From assembly GCA_037044905.1 (NCBI GenBank), contig JBAOKB010000054.1, positions 62,001 through 126,000 on the forward strand: a DNA stretch of 64,000 nucleotides. The letters run 5' to 3'. Positions 46,601-58,077 of this stretch are shown here, one piece after another (the stretch's first letter is position 1; each line of letters starts with the position of its first letter). Below the pieces are notes generated by a model that was not told the DNA's origin, searched no databases, and saw only the letters and a program-made list of their open reading frames with translations. This DNA is from Hortaea werneckii (taxonomy: Eukaryota; Ascomycota; Dothideomycetes; Mycosphaerellales; Teratosphaeriaceae). Made by a program: the position numbers and the translations under genes.

Positions 46601-47081
46601 AAGACCTTGCCATCTCCTCTGTCGTCGGAAAGTGATCATCCTCATCCGAGCCAGGCGAACCTCCTGGGTCATATGGCGGCGGTGAGTGTATCCTTCGGTG
46701 AACTTTCCTATGCTGTGGACTAGCTGGCCTTGCTGATCTACGGGGCTTTTTGTTTGACGGCTGTGGCTTTGCGACATCTACATCATCTTCCAATCTTGCC
46801 CTGAGCTCTATCCCGTCCAGTTCAGCGACAATACTTGACTGGTAGATGTCTGCCGGCACGGTCAATCGTAGGGACAGGACTCTTGCTGTCTCCACCCGTA
46901 AGCTGGGTGGCAGCTGTGCCAGCGTGCTGATACGCCTAATGTTGAGCCCGACATCTTTGAGTTCGACTACATTCTGCCGGCCTAGTGTAATATCGAGGTT
47001 CTCGGGATGAATGGCCCGATCGCCCAGTAAGCCAGTGCGGGACAAGGCGTAGTGTAAGAGCTTCTTCTGCCACCATGCCAT
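40619..47081 (-). CDS. atg2: Autophagy lipid-transfer protein Atg2 (one apparent frame break)
   Basis: About 2,150 aa in two overlapping frames. Atg2 bridges the ER and the growing autophagosome and transfers lipids, with Atg9 and Atg18. The N-terminus MAWWQKKLLHYALSRTGLLG is the chorein-type start. The C-terminal part has GNTSELMNIINLEATDIKLW and WTPDVIRNQLPTVLSGLAPV, both Atg2 hallmarks. The middle is Ser-rich and acidic. Frame one ends its family-like sequence at TTLKAVYREQGAIATVEHV; frame two resumes at SLLAGPIISHAV and LEYLLSPGDKDLE. The switch lies near 44130-44150. A 37-nt GT-AG intron would also restore the frame but is shorter than every other intron here and would delete conserved residues. 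Confidence 0.93.
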
Positions 47082-47557
47082 GATTACGGGTGAACGTAGG
47101 CGAAGAGGAAGTGAGTAGGTGGAGATGATTGCATCTACGATCGACGTGTTTACTGGGAGGCGAAGTCACTTGGAGGTGGAGCTGGCTAGGCGGGTGTTGC
47201 CTCAGGTGTCGTGGTCGGCGTGAGGCGCCCGCTCGTCTTGTCACTCATAACGGACAAAGAGGAGCAGAATAGATGGGCCTCAGGGTTGTTAGGATGGCGA
47301 CGCGTGACCGGTATTCCAGCGCGTCAAGTGTATCTCCCGTGGACGATGTACTGTACTGCAGCGGACATGTGGGAGCTGTGCGGGTCCAGCCAGCGTGGAG
47401 CTCATGACATCGCAGCCGAGATCCATCTGTGATCGCGGGGTCTGGAGATTCTGCCGCAATAACTCCGAGCGTACCTCACCCCAAGTGTCCATGCAGGCGA
47501 CTAACATTTGGGCGGCGGTCCAGGTTCATCTTTTCGACACGATCATTACTATTAATC
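47082..47557. promoter_or_regulatory. Divergent promoter, ATG2/ADGF
   Basis: A 476-base gap between divergent starts. The ADGF frame stays open upstream of its ATG to 47429, but only from a GTG. Confidence 0.4.
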
Positions 47558-49326
47558 ATGACTGACAGCAATCCACCGCAGGATCAGCTGGCAGATTTGG
47601 AGCTCGACGAGGAGGAAGCCTTCCTCGAGAAGGAAGGCGTGCCCACTCTCGATCAGCCATTCATCCAGAAATATCTGGATGGTCGTGACAATCTCGTTGC
47701 CACCGAGAAGCGGCAACGCAGTGACCATGTATTTCGAGAAGGCTTGTCGCCTATGGCAGCCGAGGCAGCATCCATCGTATCCGCGATCCGTTTTGAAGAA
47801 CAGCAGACATTGTGGAACGCTTCCTACGAAGACAATCTGGCCAAGCAGGAACCCTTCGAAGTTCATCCAGGCATGATGTTTAGCCTCGCGAAGGAGCGCA
47901 TGGAGTCAAGCAAGCTATGGAAGATTGTCAAGAAGATGCCCAAAGGTGCCCTCCTGCATTGCCACTTGGAAGCAATGGGTGATCTTGACTGGTTGATGGA
48001 GGAGGCCTTCAACACTGAGGGCATCTGTATCTCAGCTGCGGAACCTCTTGCATCCGAAGATGCTCGGGAGACGAGCGATTTCATCTTTCAATACGTGAAA
48101 GGTGATACCGCATCGTCCAATGCCGAATCCATCTGGACCCAGGCTATCAGTCCAACAGCCCGATTCCCATCGGCACAGCAGCAGATTCTTTCCCCGGCGG
48201 CAAAGCTGCTTTCATTGCCTGGTTCAACTCACGGGCATCGATCACACACGAGGAGGCAGTACAGCATCACCTTGGACCAAACGCCATTTGGCGCAAGTTC
48301 ATGGCATGTTTCCCTCTCCTCGCATCTTTGCAGCGCTACGAGCCAATCTTCAGGAAGTTCATTCGCAACATGCTGAAGCAGCTGCACGAAGACGGCGTGA
48401 AGTGGGTTGACTTGAGATCTGTTTTCCTAGCCCCTTACACTAAGAAGGGAGCCGAAAAACCAGACGAGGACTTCGAAGGTATGCTTGCTGCTATGCAAGA
48501 GGAGATCGATGCCTATTGTGATTCCGAAGAAGGGAAAGGCTTCTGGGGTGCAAGGCTCATCTGGACGACTGTGCGTGCCTTTTCACACAAGCAAATCGTC
48601 CAGGACATGAAGGAATGCATACGGTTGAAGGTATTGTTTCCAGATTTGATTGCAGGCTACGATCTAGTTGGACAGGAAGATGCAGGTCGTTGCCTTGCAG
48701 AACTCACGCCTTTGCTCTTCTGGTTCAAGAAACGATGCGCTGAAGAAGGCGTGGACATTCCGTTCTTCTTCCATGCCGGTGAGACCCTGGGCGATGGTGA
48801 CGAGGTGGATGAGAACCTCTTTGACGCAGTGCTACTCGGGACACGTCGAATTGGACATGGCTTCTCCCTCTACAAGCACCCACTACTTATCGAGATGGTC
48901 AAAGACAAGCGAATTCTCGTTGAGTCATGTCCGGTGTCGAATGAGGTCCTCCGACTAACGTCCAGCATCACATCGCACCCACTGCCGGCTCTCCTCTCCC
49001 GCGGTGTGCCGTGCTCACTCTGCAACGATGACCCAGCAATTCTCGGACAGGGCAAGAGTGGCATGACCCACGACTTCTGGCAGGCTTTGCAAGGATGGGA
49101 AAACTTGGGCCTCCCTGGTCTCGCCAGTCTGGCTGAGAACTCCGTCCGCTGGGCAGCATACGATGATTGCTCTGCAAAGGAGTGGGCGGAGGAAATCATA
49201 TCGGGCGCTGTCGGGAAGACATTACGAGGGGAGAGGATGAGGGAGTGGACGAAGGAATTTGAAAAGTTTTGTCAATGGGTCGTATGGGAATTTGGAGCTG
49301 AAAACGATATGAAAACGCTTGACTAG
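47558..49326 (+). CDS. ADGF/CECR1-type adenosine deaminase
   Basis: The start MTDSNPPQDQ is the first ATG. The enzyme family deaminates adenosine to inosine with a zinc ion. Motifs are GALLHCHLEAMGD (zinc His-x-His), FFHAGET, RRIGHGFSLYKHP, ILVESCPVSNEVLRLT and LCNDDPAILGQG (zinc Asp and catalytic pair). The gene is unusual in lacking a signal peptide, as many fungal members do. The frame changes between 48095 and 48150. Either a 56-nt intron (48095..48150; GTGAAA donor, CAG acceptor, 570 aa) is removed or one G is missing near 48137, joining SIW directly to DPGYQSNSPIPIG. Both restore the frame; the donor is weak. Confidence 0.88.
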
Positions 49327-49920
49327 GATTTCGGAGGAACAAACGGACGAAGTTGGACTAGCTAAAGGTGTGAAACAGGCAGACCTTTAAGCAGTCGTCG
49401 ACACAGTGAATAGATTAATTATAGCAGTTGGCTTTCTCTATCATGCGCCATTCCATTGATTGTGCAAACAACCCTGTGGCTTGGGCAGCCATACGTGCAT
49501 GTGTCACTGAAAGGTCACTCAGATCAAGCAACAGGTCGTTACATCGTGGAAGCTTTCAAGTGGTGACCAAAGCTTGGCCCGCCGAGCCTGCCTACAAAAG
49601 CGTCATTGAAAGAAGCTTTAGAGCTAAACACGAATGCGCTCATTAACTCTCATGAACACTAATGAAGCTATTTGATCTATAGCTTAGGTGTGCGGCCGAG
49701 GTGACTTGAGGAGATAGACTTGATAGATGACGATCCTTGCGCAAAGGGCAGTGACCCATGGAACTCAATTTGCGTTTGCGAATCGCCGAGGTGCATCGAA
49801 GGGAGACAGCATCATTCTGACATGTAGTATACAACGCGCACCCTTCCATCCTGAGACAGTCCATCCTCATGTATTTGCACATCATCGGAACTACGCAGGA
49901 TCAACTACAAAATTGCGATA
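49327..49920. other. Intergenic, no gene recognised
   Basis: Contains the ADGF 3' flank and the promoter of the small secreted protein. Nothing else is supported. Confidence 0.4.
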
Positions 49921-50596
49921 ATGATGTTTCACCTCCTGGCAGCAAGCTTCCTCGCTTCAACAGCCGCGGCCAAATGTACATCTTACGTTGACAAGGTACG
50001 CCGGACAAAGATCAAAACGAGACGATCAAGGACTAATCCATGATGCCCAGTTCGACACCAACGCCCAAGGATTCCAAGGAATCATACCAGAACTATCCCC
50101 AGTCGACAAATCAGCCACAGGAGCTCTCGAGTACTCAGCGCTGGACTACGTGACTGGTCCCGGACTATTAATCGTTACACCTCCCTCACTGCCCAACGTC
50201 ATCGGTGCCGGAGCACTCAGCGAGCTCAGGGAGGGCGCCAATCCCGGATGGTCAGTCCGCAAGACTTCAGACAACGGCATGCCGACCGCGACGACTTTCA
50301 ATCAGAAGAGCATCTACTATGTATGCGTTATCAACCTGCAGAACTCAGTGGCACCCCCGACGACGTGTACTATCCAGGCATCAGGCGTGCGCACTGATGG
50401 ACGGACCGTGATTCAGGAATTGGTCTTTAATCCGGGCCCGAATCAGGACATCCCCGGCAACTTCAGCTTTGCGGAGTTTACGCCGCCTGAGGACTGGACG
50501 AACCTGACGAGGATCGATCTACAGCTCGTCAATACTGACTTCCTCGTCCCTGGCACAGCCATGATCTTTGACAACAATGCCTACGAAGGCATGTGA
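49921..50596 (+). CDS. Small secreted protein, unknown
   Basis: CDS is join(49921..49995,50051..50596), 206 aa. The 55-nt intron (GTACGC...CAG) joins TSYVDK to FDTNAQGFQG. A signal peptide (MMFHLLAASFLASTAAA) is clear. The mature part has three cysteines and looks beta-rich: VTGPGLLIVTPPSLPN, SIYYVCVINLQNS, IQELVFNPGPNQDIPGNFSF and AMIFDNNAYEGM. It could be a beta-sandwich, like carbohydrate-binding or wall-associated proteins, but I recognise no family. Four potential N-glycosylation or Thr-rich sites are seen. A role outside the cell is the only supported statement. Confidence 0.72.
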
Positions 50597-51032
50597 CTAG
50601 ACATCGTCCTGGCGTTTCCAAGATGAGGATAGGGTAGCGACAGACAAGCAACGCAAGGAAGAATGATTTTAAAGGACATTGTTCCCGCCTGCACAGTCTT
50701 AACGTTTAAAAGCAACGGATTGCCCGCTTCGCTCATGCATCGTTCTCATTATTCTGTCACCCTTCAATAGCGCCACGTATTGTTACACTAAGCCGCCTGA
50801 ACCACCTCCCAATGCCCGCCCTGCGTGCAGGACGCGTGATTGATTTGTTCGATAGATGTAAAACACCAAACGCCTCGCCATGCAACGCTCCATATTAACC
50901 AAGTAGAAAAAGACCGACAGAGAAACAAAACATCACACCCCAGCGCCCTCACCAAAAGCGATTGAATGCGGCAACGCTCATGCTTCAATCGCGCCAGTAC
51001 GCTTGCAAGTGATAATCAAATGGGTGGTGACC
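50597..51032. other. Convergent 3' region, secreted protein/lipin
   Basis: 3' flanks of two convergent genes. No gene is recognised. If the lipin frame break is an assembly error, lipin ends at 51033; if not, its frame runs on to 50978. Confidence 0.4.
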
Positions 51033-53656
51033 TTACCGCCCGCCCTTTTTGGGCGTGACTTGCAGGTCCTCGCGGTCAGATTCGTAATCTTCCTCATCCG
51101 TGTACTCGTCCACATCTTTGTCGCCCACGTCCGGAACCCTCGTACTTTCTTCTTCGCCCTTGACTTTGACGCCACCTCCTTCTTCATCGTCGCTGCCAGC
51201 CTCGAGCTCGTCATCCCCGTCATCCTCTTCGTCGTCCAGGTACGAGTCCGCCAGATCATCTTCATCAGCCACCGACTCAGGCACGGATTCCTCCAGGGAC
51301 AAACGGGATCCGTCATATAACTCTCGCCCATATCATCACCCGCTTCATCTTCGCTCAGGATCAGGCTCTCCTTTGTCGCCCTCGTGTCCGTCCGTTGAAG
51401 CGCATTCACGATGGCTTTGTCCTGGCCTTCTTCTTCCTCTTCACTCTCACTGTCAGTGAAGTCCACAATATCCAATGGTTTCTCCCTCCAGTAGTTGAAA
51501 TCCGTGAATTCCTCCCCTCCGCCCTTGACGAGCAAACCGACAGGCGGGAAGTAATGGTCTACGATCTCCCTCATAGAGCCGTAGGCCGTCTTGTACTTGT
51601 TCAAGCTGAGCAGATCCAAGCTGACCTCGCTGTTCGAGTTGATCGTGAAGATCCTCGTCGAGGGGATATTGACACTGCGATAGCTCAAAGCATCCGTCAA
51701 TCGATTTCCAAACCCGGCATAGAACGGACTGCCTGATTTGCCCTTTCCAGATCCCAGACCGCCCGGATTCAGATGCGTGTGCAACCCAGCCTCAGCGGAC
51801 TCGTGTGTATTGTTCGCTCCGCCTTGACCCGAGAACAGCGCCATGATATCTCGAAGACAGGCCATCTTGAAGATTTCCGGCTTGCGAAGATAGATCTCGC
51901 GCCTTAGCGCCGCGATTGTCCGGTCTGGACTTAAAATCACTGGCCCCTTCGGTAGCTTGAAACCATCTTGGACGACGCCATCCAAATAAGCCCTGGTACT
52001 GTCGGCTTGGCCTACGGATCGAGACGTGAGGTACAGGAAATTGTAGCCGTTCTGGGAGATCTCTGAGAAGAGTTTGGCAACACCCTGGTGCGTCCAGTCA
52101 CGGCCGAGGGTATTAAGGACATGACCTAGAACATCGGATTTGGTAATGGTACCGTCAATGTCACTAATGACAATAGGAACATCGTACTGCCAATAATACA
52201 GTATGGCAGTGCAGGTGGCACGGTTGACGGTGAAAGACATGGTGTTTGCTCCCCGGCGAAGATTCATCGTTTTCAGCTGTTCGGTCGTGAGACGAAGAGT
52301 TTTGGCGTAGTTTTTTTTCGGATCACCGAAAGGCGGTGCGGTGTTCTTTTCGGTTGTTGAGGATGTGGAAGATGTTGGAGAGGCAGGCTGGGAGGTTAGC
52401 CCAACGGCACTATCGCTGTCGCGGCGGATGTGGGCGGTCGAGTTGGCAGAGCTGGTGTAGGTGGCATTAGATTCGCTTCTAGTATCATCGCTATGGTATC
52501 CAGGATCTGAAATGGCGTCTGATGAAGCATATCCGGCGGGGTGAAACGATCCCAGAGTGCCTTCTGATGCTTTTTTCGCCGCCGCCTCTTTCGCCTCCTC
52601 ACTGCTATAAATCCAGATATTGCCCTTTTCGTCTGCACCTATCAGACTGCCGATGTCATAAGGGCCGTCAATCTCTTCGCTGAGCAGCTGTCGCGCAATA
52701 ATTTCTGCCTGTAACCCTTCGTTATTGCTGCTTTTGAAGCTTGCCATGTCCAGCATCAAATCTCCTGATTCGGTGACCTGGTTTGAGATGTTGCTAGTCC
52801 ACAGCTTCTTGGAAAGATTCATCGCCCGCGATTTGGCCTCCTCGTTGCTCGCAGTGGGCTGTGGTGTGCTAATGTAGTTCTCATGTCCCGTCCTTGTCCT
52901 CACTGGTGATCCTGGCCTATGCAAAGTCTCCGGAAAGGGTTCTGAACTCCCAAGTGAGTTCGAAATAGCCTTCTTCACTTCTGGCATAGCGCTGTCGGTC
53001 GCTGTCCTTTCTAGCTTGGCAGCTAGGTGTGGCTTTAGATGTGACATGTCTTGAGATGCGGGCCTCCTGACAGGGTCACTGTTCGTCTGCGCAAGTGGAG
53101 CGGTTCCGATGTCACTTTGCGCTCGCCTTGAATCTGACGAGACCAGCATATCCTCTGATGCGCTTTTACTATGCTGCTTCCTCTGTGTACCTGCACTCAA
53201 TCCTGGCTCTCCACTACCACCTCCACCTCCTCCTTGATCCTCCAGAGCAAATGGCTCCGGCTCTCCCAGTCTTTCCTGCGCGCCTTCAACGACATCCCTT
53301 ACTCTTGTGCCCTCCGTCTCAGGTCGTAACTCTGGGCTGGCAGCAGGGCTGACTACAGGACTCGTCCTTAACGCCTCAGGCACGCGCTCGTCTGTCTCGA
53401 ACACAAAGAACGCCTCGCCGCCCTCACCAAGCTTCATGGGATAGTTGACCACCTCGCCATTGACACGGAACTCCACCTTCTTCTCATACGGCCGTAAGAG
53501 ACTGAACTTGCCAAAGCGGATATGGAAGGGCGAGCATGCCAGCGAGCCATCTTCTTGTTCAACGACGATGACATCGATTGCGCCCGAGAGCGTGGCCGGG
53601 TTGATCGAGTTCCAGGTCTTGGATAGGGTGGTCGGAAGGGAGCGAACGTATTGCAT
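51033..53656 (-). CDS. Lipin-type phosphatidate phosphatase (Pah1/Smp2/Ned1), frame break near the C-terminus
   Basis: The enzyme makes diacylglycerol from phosphatidic acid at the nuclear/ER membrane and controls lipid storage and nuclear shape. The start MQYVRSLPTTLSKTWNSINP opens the N-LIP domain (about residues 1-100, with CSPFHIRFGKFSLL). A Ser-rich linker follows. The catalytic C-LIP domain has the DxDxT motif SDIDGTITKSDVLGH. The main frame reads to SYMTDP near 51310 and then turns into an implausible Trp/Arg/Thr tail ending at 50978. One extra base there instead yields RLSLEESVPESVADEDDLAD and an acidic tail stopping at 51033, as expected for fungal lipins. The simplest cause is one C missing from a CCC run at 51304-51310. 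Confidence 0.92.
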
Positions 53657-54423
53657 GATGGCGGGATTGGCGGAGCTGGCGCCTGGAGCTTCGTGGGGGT
53701 TGGTGTGAGTAGTTGAGGCCCGCGCAGGGCGTAATGAAAGAGTTGTATTGCAGTGTTCGAGCAGAACCCGCGATGCGTTGTTTCGAAACGCCAGTCGATG
53801 GTACTGCCTAGATCACGATGTATGAGGTACGGCCGTTTGCGCGCCGGCTCCGCTCGCTAATGATATGCCAAACGAAACGGAGGATGACGGCGCAAAGAGC
53901 TCTGGGACGCTTGCTCGTTTGGGCTGCGTCTCGGAGAGCTTCGGTCAGCTTTTCCCGCCAGAACGAATGACTGTACTATCGGGGTGGGAAGCTAATTCAT
54001 ATACGAATACACTATGAATGGTGCGAGTGTGGAAGATACATGGGATGGGCGTCCAGCGTGGTGTCAGGCTGTGTGCACGGGTCGCAAGGATGAGGTGCTT
54101 GTGCTGAGCATGCACCTGCAGGTGAGCAACTTCACGCTCAGACGAACGTCATCCCCCAAACTCATTCGCCGATCCGGATTCGGCAAGCCGACTTACATAC
54201 AATATCACTACCGAGTTGATCTTTTTAAGGTACATTCCATCCACACAACCACTTGGAAGAGGTAGGAAAACCGCTGCAACAATGCATTTCGGAGGTGCGA
54301 TGGGACATTAATTCGACATTCAAGTCTAGGCAGCAGTATCTCATGAATACGACTTGAACCACATTCTGAATCGAAGCTTTCAAACTCCCATCTTCTCTCT
54401 CGAACACACACGCTCTCTACTCT
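53657..54423. other. Lipin upstream region and chitinase 3' flank
   Basis: About 770 bases with no recognisable gene. It should hold the lipin promoter. Confidence 0.4.
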
Positions 54424-56012
54424 CTACTGCACCGCAGCCTTCGCATAATCCAAATAGCTCGCTCCAAACTCATCCACATTCAACGCGCCCATCGTCCCAT
54501 CCCATAACATCACCCCTCCCAGGTTCGGTAGCCTCAAATTCTTGACTTTAGACATATACCCAGCGAGCTCCAAACCATTCACATACCCACTACCAGCCTC
54601 TGCAAACGCTGGCGCGCCAATGTACATCTTTTGGCCCCTTTCCAGTCGCTGTTGAATTCAGAGATGTTGTTCCATTCGCAAGCTGAACAGCCCAGTCCTG
54701 GACCGACTTCTCGAACCCGGTACTGTTCAAGTTGCAGGAAGGATTGTTGTAGAACTGCACCCATACGAAATCCGCTTGCCGCATTGCCTCTAGCGGGATG
54801 CTCTCTTCTGGGATCGGACACTGCGGCGCAGCACTTATGTAGTACCGCTTCTTGTTTGGGTCTTTGTCGAACTGCTTGCGGAGAAGCGGCGAAGGTGTTG
54901 TAGAAGCTGGTATTGTGGTTTTCATTGTCAATATCAAACCCATCGAGAACCACTTCTGGTCCAAACGGGCGAATTTGCCTAGTTCCTCGCGCCCGGCTCC
55001 GAAGAGGTTCCAGAGCGTTTCGGCGAAGTGCTCGGCTTGAGTGTCGGATACGAAAGAGGTGTTCGCTAGATATCCTCCTAGGCTTAGCAGCACAGGCTTG
55101 CCAAGTGCTGGCACATCCCTGGATTTGCGTAGCGAAGCGCGTACAGTCGAGGAGGCCCGGGGCCTTCTGCTGCTGATTGATGCTCGCAGGGTCACAGGCG
55201 GGGCCGAAGTTGATACCTGGATAACCCTGTCCATTTTCGGGATAGAATTGATTCAGAAAGGCGAGGATGACGATGTCGACGTCGGCATTCTCGCAGAGCT
55301 GTAGTAAGCCGTCTGCAGTGGTGTTGGGTGTTTGGCCCCAATAGACCGCAAGATTGTCATTGGCATCGGGATCGAACTGATAGACAGGTGGCTGAGCCTG
55401 TAACGAGAACGTAGGCACTGCAGAGGTGGCGACTGAGGCTGAGCCGTGATCAGAGATAGTCGTAGTGATTAGTGCGGTGTATGACGCTGTGTAAGTCTTT
55501 CCAGGTATTATCTGGTCAGCTGAATCTGTTATTGTCGGGACAATCGTCCTCGTCGGCGCGCTGTAATTGCCAACGGAGCCTGCATTACTGGGTGTTGGAA
55601 GCGCTGATGGAATGGGAACGCCAAGACTGGAAGAGGAGGTGCCCATGATTGATTCGACCTGCTTTGAAGATCCCGAGACTCTGAGAAGATGTCGTTTACA
55701 AGCGTCCGGATCCTTGATATACGCTGATTGAAATCCAAGTAAGCTCGCGATGCATCGTTCGCGAGAGCTTCCAGATCTCTGTCGATTTGAATGGTGTCCT
55801 GAGTGATCGGAATGTCCTCAAAAGGAGTTGGACTCGGTGCTGTAAACGTTACAAAGGTCGTCGGAGGAGGGGAGAAGTGTCTCAGCTCTGTGTAAAAAGT
55901 TGTGGTGTTTATGCAAATGTCTGTGGTGTATATGTCGCGAATGTGTGCAAGGAAATATGCAAAAACATAAGAGAGCAACAAGAAGGGAACATCGAGAAGA
56001 CGGTGAATGCAT
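54424..56012 (-). pseudogene. GH18 class III-type chitinase with several frame shifts
   Basis: A signal peptide frame starts at 56012 (MHSPSSRCSLLVALLCFCIF). Family sequence then moves between frames. DNLAVYWGQTPNTTADG and IVILAFLNQF lie in one frame, GKPVLLSLGGYLANTSF in a second, RPFGPEVVLDGFDIDNENHN back in the first, and RKQFDKDPNKKRYYISAAPQ in the second. MYIGAPAFAEAGSGYVNGLE lies in the third, running to the stop at 54424. Breaks are near 55850-55930, 55660-55690, 55106-55122, 54970-54980, 54880-54895 and 54626-54635. The catalytic DGFDIDNE (DxxDxDxE) is intact. Fungal class III chitinases cut chitin in walls. About six one-base-type shifts imply a decayed gene or a badly called stretch; several fall in short homopolymers. 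Confidence 0.78.
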
Positions 56013-57040
56013 GATTGCGAGGTTCGTGCTGATCCTGGCTATTTGGGTGTATCTCGCAGCCCTCTGACCTACCCATGAAGCGCGAATGGCGGAAGAAACG
56101 TGGCTTCTAATAAACACCGAGTGAAATCCAGGAGGTTGTGAAGGGAATGAGGTAGAGGAGGGCAGCCTGTGGCAGAGCATGAACTGTGATGCAGGCATGG
56201 CTGGTGGAGTGAGTGAACCGCATTCCAAAGCAAGCGCATTTTCAGTCGGGCGTCACAAGCACCGGATCATGCGTCGCACTTTCCGGGCGAGTTGCCGATA
56301 CACTTTGTCGTCAAGGGCGTGCCCTGAGAGCCACTGAACGTGTGAATGGCGACTCTTTCGAACATAGGCCGAGCAAGATGTAATGCGTCGAAGATGCCTC
56401 CTCAAGGCGGTGGCGGCTTTGCGCATCAGCCGGACTGGCGACACGCCGCATGGCATGATCAAGAGTACGGCGAATATGGCAATCGCATCATTTTCGATTG
56501 AATTGATGAGTCGGTATGCGTACTACGTACAAAAGTGAAGTGTTGTAGTAAGGGACTTGGCCAGATGAAGCAGCTAGTGCGAGGTACCTCCCAGCTCGGC
56601 ACGGAAAGCCACATGCACTCCGAGAAAGTGTGGGAGGCTCGGAGGCAGAGAAAGGGATCAAGGGAAGACTCCAGCTCACGGGCTGCACTGGCGCAAATTG
56701 AAAGCCCTGCCGCATTCATTCAGAAGCAGTAAGCGAGAAGTATGCCTCCCCAACTCTCTTTCTCTCTCTTTTCTGTTCTTTCCTCCCTGTCTCAACCCCT
56801 ACAGCATCCAGTGTCCTGTTCTGCCTCATCGCCGCCCGTTCACACCGACTGCCTTTGCGACCAGCGCGACTATCTCCGCAGATGACCGAATGAAACGGCC
56901 GAGCCAAGCGATCGAGACAAGGTTGTTCCAGAAGGAACACAGGTGCGCAACGCGCGCTTCGTCGCTAAGCATCAACGTCGTCGCGAATCCATCACCAGCA
57001 GTGTCACATCCATCTGGCTTTACTGCCACCAGCCACAACC
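56013..57040. promoter_or_regulatory. Divergent region, chitinase/IES4-like gene
   Basis: About 1 kb between divergent starts. A CT-rich run at 56740-56800 resembles a fungal promoter pyrimidine tract for the plus-strand gene. The frame at 56698-57123 shows no family features. Confidence 0.4.
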
Positions 57041-58077
57041 ATGTCGACAACGCCTGCACCAGCCAGGTCGACACCGAAGACAGGCAAGAAGAGCAAGATA
57101 ATAACAATACGGCTCTCACCTGACCAACTCTCACGCTTTCCGCAAAGTGATGCTGCGAAGCCCGCAGCAGTTACCCCAGCAGAGCCAACACCATCAATAC
57201 AGGCACATGAGCCCACCGACAAAACATCAGAGTCAAATGCCACCCCCGTGCCAGGGACCGCACCGGAAGGCGCAGACAGCAATTCGCTTGCACCACCCCA
57301 GAAGGTCGATGGTCGGCGGAAGAGAGGGGGCGGCGCGGCAGCAGGCAGAAAGCGTGCACCGCCGTCAATAGATCCGAATGGACCTATACGAGAGCGAGGC
57401 CGGCCAGGTCCAAAGAAGAAGCCGAGACTGTAAGTATTGCCACACGACGCGAAGATCGTCAACTGCGCGCGCTGTGCCTGAACAATCCACTAATGCTCCG
57501 CAGACCCGACGGCACGATTGATCGCTCACAAGATCCAAACCCTACCAAGTCGGGAGCAGCAGGAGCAAATGCAGCAGCTGCGCACCGGCTTGGTCCCAAG
57601 GCTAACACGGGAAACATTAATGCAAACCTCCGCGCGCTCGACCGCAGTGGCAAGCCCTGCAGGCGCTGGGAGAAGAAGCCTCTCACTATCAAATCCTTCA
57701 CAGGAGCCATTTGGGGCATGAACTCATGGAAAGCGCCGAGAGGTGACGCTGGGCTAACAGGGGAAACGAAGAGTGACAGCACGGGCAGCAGTGAAATGAA
57801 GCCAAATGAGAGTAGTGCTGTGGCAAGCGAAAGAAGCCAGAGCGGTTTGGGCAATGGTGACCTGGGAGCACGCCCCATGGAAGGGATTGAAAGCTCGCCT
57901 GCGCCCAGCAGCTGCTGCTGCCTCCTGAGCTCAAGGTGTGCGTTGAGCTGGAGTAGCTGCTGCATGTGGCTCTTTGCTGTTGAAGACTACCATCTCTACC
58001 ACCCATCCTTTTGGCGTGGTAGAGGATTTGCCTGGGGAGGTCGCTTCTTTTCCAGGCATTCCTTACATGTATTATGA
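57041..58077 (+). CDS. ies4: INO80 complex subunit Ies4-like protein
   Basis: CDS is join(57041..57429,57504..58077), 320 aa. The 74-nt intron (GTAAGT...CAG) joins RGRPGPKKKPRL to PDGTIDRSQDPNPT. The Ies4 core follows: AHRLGPKANTGNINANLRAL, DRSGKPCRRWEKKPLTIKSF and TGAIWGMNSWKAP. The N-terminal part is Pro/Ser-rich with a basic GRRKRGGGAAAGRKR run. Ies4 is a nuclear subunit of the INO80 chromatin remodeller with a link to checkpoint signalling in yeast. The C-terminal 80 residues (SSCCCLLSSRCALSWSS and later FWRGRGFAWGGRFFS) look unnatural and could reflect another frame change after about 57890. I am confident only of the core. Confidence 0.8.

Noticed and set aside
47429..47557. N-terminal extension of ADGF
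   Set aside because: The frame begins at GTG and has no signal peptide; the first ATG is at 47558.
51003..51320. Plus-strand hydrophobic frame opposite the lipin tail
   Set aside because: It is the complement of the acidic Asp/Glu repeats of lipin; GAT/GAC/GAG read backwards gives Val, Leu, Ile and Phe codons.
55529..55981. Separate gene with start near 55981
   Set aside because: Its first residues are a shifted reading of the chitinase signal-peptide region; the ATG at 56012 gives a proper signal sequence.
56698..57123. Plus-strand frame before the IES4-like gene
   Set aside because: Promoter-type CT-rich DNA; the true IES4-like frame with ATG at 57041 overlaps it.
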